From Basidiobolus meristosporus CBS 931.73 (lineage: Eukaryota; Basidiobolomycota; Basidiobolomycetes; Basidiobolales; Basidiobolaceae), in contig MCFE01000715.1 in NCBI GenBank assembly GCA_002104905.1, forward strand, positions 1 through 42,605: 42,605 bases of DNA. The letters are read 5' to 3'. This document shows positions 39,642 to 42,605 of the stretch, piece after piece. Under the pieces are notes generated by a model. It had not been told where the DNA came from and searched no databases. It saw nothing but the letters and a program-made list of their open reading frames with translations. Both the position numbers and the translations under genes were made by a program. Every line of letters begins with the position of its first letter. Positions within the stretch are counted from its first letter, which is position 1.

Positions 39642-41711
39642 TTATTTCTGTTGAAACTTCAGTTGTACCTTAATTGCCAATTGTATTGACCTATACAAGT
39701 CTCTATACCCTACACTAACATTAAGCCCAACCCCACACTCAACAAGTAACTCCATTAAAATCCACCACTCAATAAGTATTTCTGCTGTAATGCTCTGGTT
39801 CCACAACTTTGGTGGGAACCCAACGGCTTTATACCACTGTTCATTCACTGGTTCCCACACGTCCTGGTCTTCAGCTGGCACTGCAAGGCCTAGCTCCTCA
39901 TCTGCCAGTCTTTGCAATAAATCCTTTCAATATTCCAGTGCATTTTCTTGAGCACTGCTCTTGAAGAAGTACTGCAACCTCTTGGTGTGCCGATTAATGT
40001 TCCAAGACTCCACTGAAGGCATTGTGATAGTCTTTCAAGCTCTTGATATTGTAGCTTTGTCTGTTAGTGGGATCTCCACTCTGTCAACAATGGAGACTGT
40101 GGAGGCTGTGGTAGACAAATTGCCTTTTTCAGCAAACTCATCTACCTTGCTGGAGTGTAGCTCAACTGGCTGCACTTCCAACTCCTATGAAAATAGCTGT
40201 TTTCTTGTTGATAATTCTACTTGGCTATGATGGGATTCAGTCTGTTCCTGGCTTGCGGCATTAATTTGCAAGAACTGCAGTTTTTTTTGCATGCCTCCCT
40301 GTCTCAGGCTTGGGTAGACATTTTTCCCTTTACCTTTTCCTTTATCACTGCCAGGTCTTTCACTGCTACTTTGTCTCAGTGCTTCTTGTAAAGAGTTACG
40401 TTTTCTCCTGGATAAATTCTGCTCTAACGCATCTGTTTTGGCCTGCTTGTCCCTTGCTGGCACTCTTCTGGCAACCTGGCATTTTTTTTCAGCTTGTTTT
40501 GAGCTCTCAACCATAGTTGTGACGGGCTCCTGTAAAAGCAGCTGGTTTTTATCACTGCCAGGTCCTTCACTGCTACTTTGACTGGGTGCTTCTTGAGTTG
40601 TACTACTCTTTTTCCTTGATAAATGTTGTGCTGGTGCATCCATGTCTGCCTGCTTGTCCTTTATTGGCACTCTTCCAGCTGCCTGACATCTCTTTGACGC
40701 TTGTCAAGAGCTTTTGGCCTTGCTTGTAATGGGCTCTTGAGGAAGCCACTGGTTTTTAGCCATTGCACCCTTGTTCTTCTGCCTTTGATAGTTTCTGCTA
40801 TTCTTAAGATACTTTCTTAGCATACCAATGCTGGCCCAAAATCTGTTTGCCTGTTTGAATCCAGGATAATGCTCATGGAACAAGTCAAGTGCATTCTGCT
40901 TGGCCTTGAGTTCCTGATGGTTCCATGATATGCTGGCCTTAAGGTAATGGCATGCTAGACTTCTGACAGTCTCTTGTATATTAGCCCACTCTTCATTATT
41001 GCACTCAACAGCTTCACAGATCTTCAATGTCTTTTAATTTTTAGGCTTTGGTATAAGCACCACATTGTCTCCCTCCCATGTTGTGATAGGTTTTTCTGTG
41101 GGCTTTATCTTTGGGCACTGTTGTTGTGCTTCAAAGACTGTATGGTGTTCCTCTGCTGTTACATCAGGAAATGGCTCAATTCTTGGCTGTGACATTGAGC
41201 TACTTGAGTTCCTTCTTTGCAGCAAAGATACTGCTTTCTCTACCTGAGATATTGATTACTCTACACGTATTATCCACTCATCCTGTATCTGGACTACTTC
41301 CTGATTTCTCTGGGCCATTGCATCTATCCTATCAGCCACTGCACCAAATTGCTTCATTAATGCTTTGGTATGAGCTGACAACATACTTGCTAATATGGGT
41401 GGTGGTGATGTTATCATGGCCACTTGCTGATCTTCAACAGAGGGTACTGCGTTTGCTACATTCTCATCTGCCTGAGCATAATGGTCAGCTTGTGGCTCTG
41501 CAGAGGTTCTCAATTGCCTACTTGACTGAGAGCCTGAGGAGTCCGCATTATTACCTTCAATGGGCACACTGTCCACAGGGCCTTTTTTGGATGTAGCCCC
41601 GCTTGTTGCACTGAATGTCAAAGCAAGCTGCTGTCCAACTGTTCTTCTGTTGCCGTCAGTGGTGGGGTTTGGTTGAGAACCAGACAACTTTGCTTTATTT
41701 TTTGGCAGCAT
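39642..41711 (-). pseudogene. Tnp2-element companion gene, best-preserved copy (copy 5)
   Basis: About 690 codons from the ATG at 41711 to a TAA at 39642, with in-frame stops near 41255, 41032 and 40703 and further breaks near 40180-39920. Domains, in order: polar N-terminus (residues ~1-100); a helical region (LMKQFGAVADRIDAMAQRNQ onward, ~130-190) with coiled-coil character; a conserved block (TLKICEAVECNNEEWANI, then FKQANRFWASIGMLRKYLKN, ~235-310); two tandem ~66-residue basic repeats (KKCQVARRVPARDKQA, LSRRKRNSLQEALRQSSSER); then a C-terminal block (DEELGLAVPAEDQDVWEPVN, LVECGVGLNVSVGYRDLY). No signal peptide or membrane segment. I do not recognise the family. Divergent pairing with the transposase and basic repeats suggest a DNA-binding helper. 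Confidence 0.65.
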
Positions 41712-41940
41712 ATATATGGAATTGAGTCAAACCAAAGGGGAAATAGTGTTACATATACATGTGTATGTGGTGCCACAACTTTATTTATAATGCTTACTAT
41801 GGCGGGTCATCACTGAATCTTACATTCATGTAGGTGCAATGTCTCAAATACATGACTGTCTTAAGTTCACATGAGTATTGACCAAAAAGTGATATAATAG
41901 CGTTACATTGTTGAAGGTCAAGCTATTTGCCCCATAGACA
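41712..41940. promoter_or_regulatory. bidirectional intergenic region of Tnp2 element (copy 5)
   Basis: This ~230-bp region lies between the divergent starts. It contains GTGGTGCCAC (41767-41776) followed by AACTTTATTTATAATGCTTA, conserved in copies 3 and 4 and, inverted, in copy 2. It also has TATATATGG just upstream of the companion ATG. Confidence 0.55.
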
Positions 41941-42605
41941 AGACTACTTTGACTCAATGCCGTAAGAGAAGAGAAAAAGACCATGTGGCTATTGTGGCAA
42001 GCCTCTCAGCCATGAAGCATGCAGACAGCATAGGAGGTATTACAAGGATCACCACCAGTGCTTTGCCACCCAAGTCATATTTGACCATTCATTGGTCACT
42101 GCTGTACCAACATTATCTTGCTGGCCAGTTGATACTTCTATATTGGCACCTGGCCCTCTTTGTCACCTTGCACAAACTGAGTCAGGTGAGTTTGTGATGC
42201 CTTCAGGCTCACCTCAGCCTTATGAATATGGCACGCAGAGTGATAGCTCTGACAGAGAAGGTTCACTGATGGATTTTGTATGCTTTCCAGCAGGATAACG
42301 GTAAATGGCTGTCATATAAAAGTGCATATTATTATCTGCATTTGAGATACCCCAGCCATCAGCAAGATAGCAGGTTTTTCCAGGCACAATGGACAGTATT
42401 GCTGTCAAATGTGTGAGATCCAGGGGATTTACTCCATAACTCACACACATTATTATTACCCAAACACCAGCACTAAGAACATCATCTTTCCACAGAGAGA
42501 ATGGACAGAAGTAAGCATGCAATTGCAGCAAAGTTGGCAAGCTATAAGCCATTGGCTGGAATATGGAATCAATTGGAAACCTGAGATACTTAAGATAGAG
42601 GGTAT
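41941..42605 (+). pseudogene. Tnp2-like transposase, N-terminal part, runs off the window (copy 5)
   Basis: The protein has the zinc-binding motif RPCGYCGKPLSHEACRQHRR (41980-42035), then ATQVIFDHS, and the acidic linker YGTQSDSSDREGSLMD (42230-42275). One A is missing in the A-run at 41972-41976 relative to copy 2, so the upstream codons are out of frame. After the linker the sequence jumps at ~42276 to the DTPAISKIAGF segment (42330-42365), so the CVN/CPNCQ/ALDGF part (~800 bp) is deleted. The end resembles LEYGINWKPEI. This copy cannot make a full transposase. Confidence 0.65.

Noticed and set aside
39642-41711. Repeat-induced point mutation (RIP) as the cause of the stops
   Set aside because: Some stops fit C-to-T changes, but others, such as GAA to TAA in the copia RT near 10131, are transversions, and many defects are indels. 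A TpA/ApT and CpA dinucleotide index over the window would be needed to judge this.

Overview
The window looks like repeat-rich nuclear DNA from a filamentous fungus, most likely a basidiomycete. This is inferred from the mixture of Ty1/copia and Ty3/gypsy LTR retrotransposons with Tnp2-type (CACTA/EnSpm-like) DNA transposons, plus A+T-rich spacers. No tRNA, rRNA, CRISPR or intact host gene was recognised. Almost every coding stretch is a transposon gene carrying stops, frameshifts or truncations, so nearly all coding calls are pseudogenes.

Layout, left to right. 0-1.2 kb is unassigned. 1.2-4.1 kb holds a solo LTR (family L1) beside two copia LTRs facing each other and a minus-strand copia RT/RNase H fragment. 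4.1-7.2 kb holds two Tnp2-element pieces: a terminus with the 3' half of a companion gene, then a second terminus with the C-terminal half of a transposase. 7.28-11.08 kb is a copia element (LTR, PBS, gag, protease, integrase, RT) truncated at its 3' end. 11.08-21.87 kb is a cluster of broken Tnp2 elements, interrupted by a second L1 solo LTR (15.26-16.33 kb) and one non-transposon stretch (18.67-19.07 kb). 21.9-36.3 kb is nested gypsy DNA. A plus-strand gypsy (family G2) is split by an almost full-length minus-strand gypsy (23,971-32,328) with two LTRs and a perfect 5-bp target duplication. That inner element has itself received an L1 LTR, copia and gag scraps, and a 1.2-kb LTR-like unit. G2 also carries two ~730-bp near-perfect palindromic elements. 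36.3-39.3 kb holds Tnp2, gypsy and copia scraps, including a near-identical inverted copy of about 1 kb from the 26-kb region. 39.3-42.6 kb is the best-preserved Tnp2 element, running off the right edge.

The most distinctive system is the Tnp2 element. In the better copies, a Tnp2 transposase and an unrecognised companion protein of roughly 690 residues are transcribed head-to-head from a shared ~230-bp intergenic region. The companion has a helical N-terminal part, a conserved Trp/Lys-rich block, a duplicated ~66-residue basic Ser/Gln-rich repeat and a conserved C-terminal block. It recurs in several copies, always with the same relation to the transposase where the junction survives, which suggests it belongs to the element and is not an accidental neighbour.
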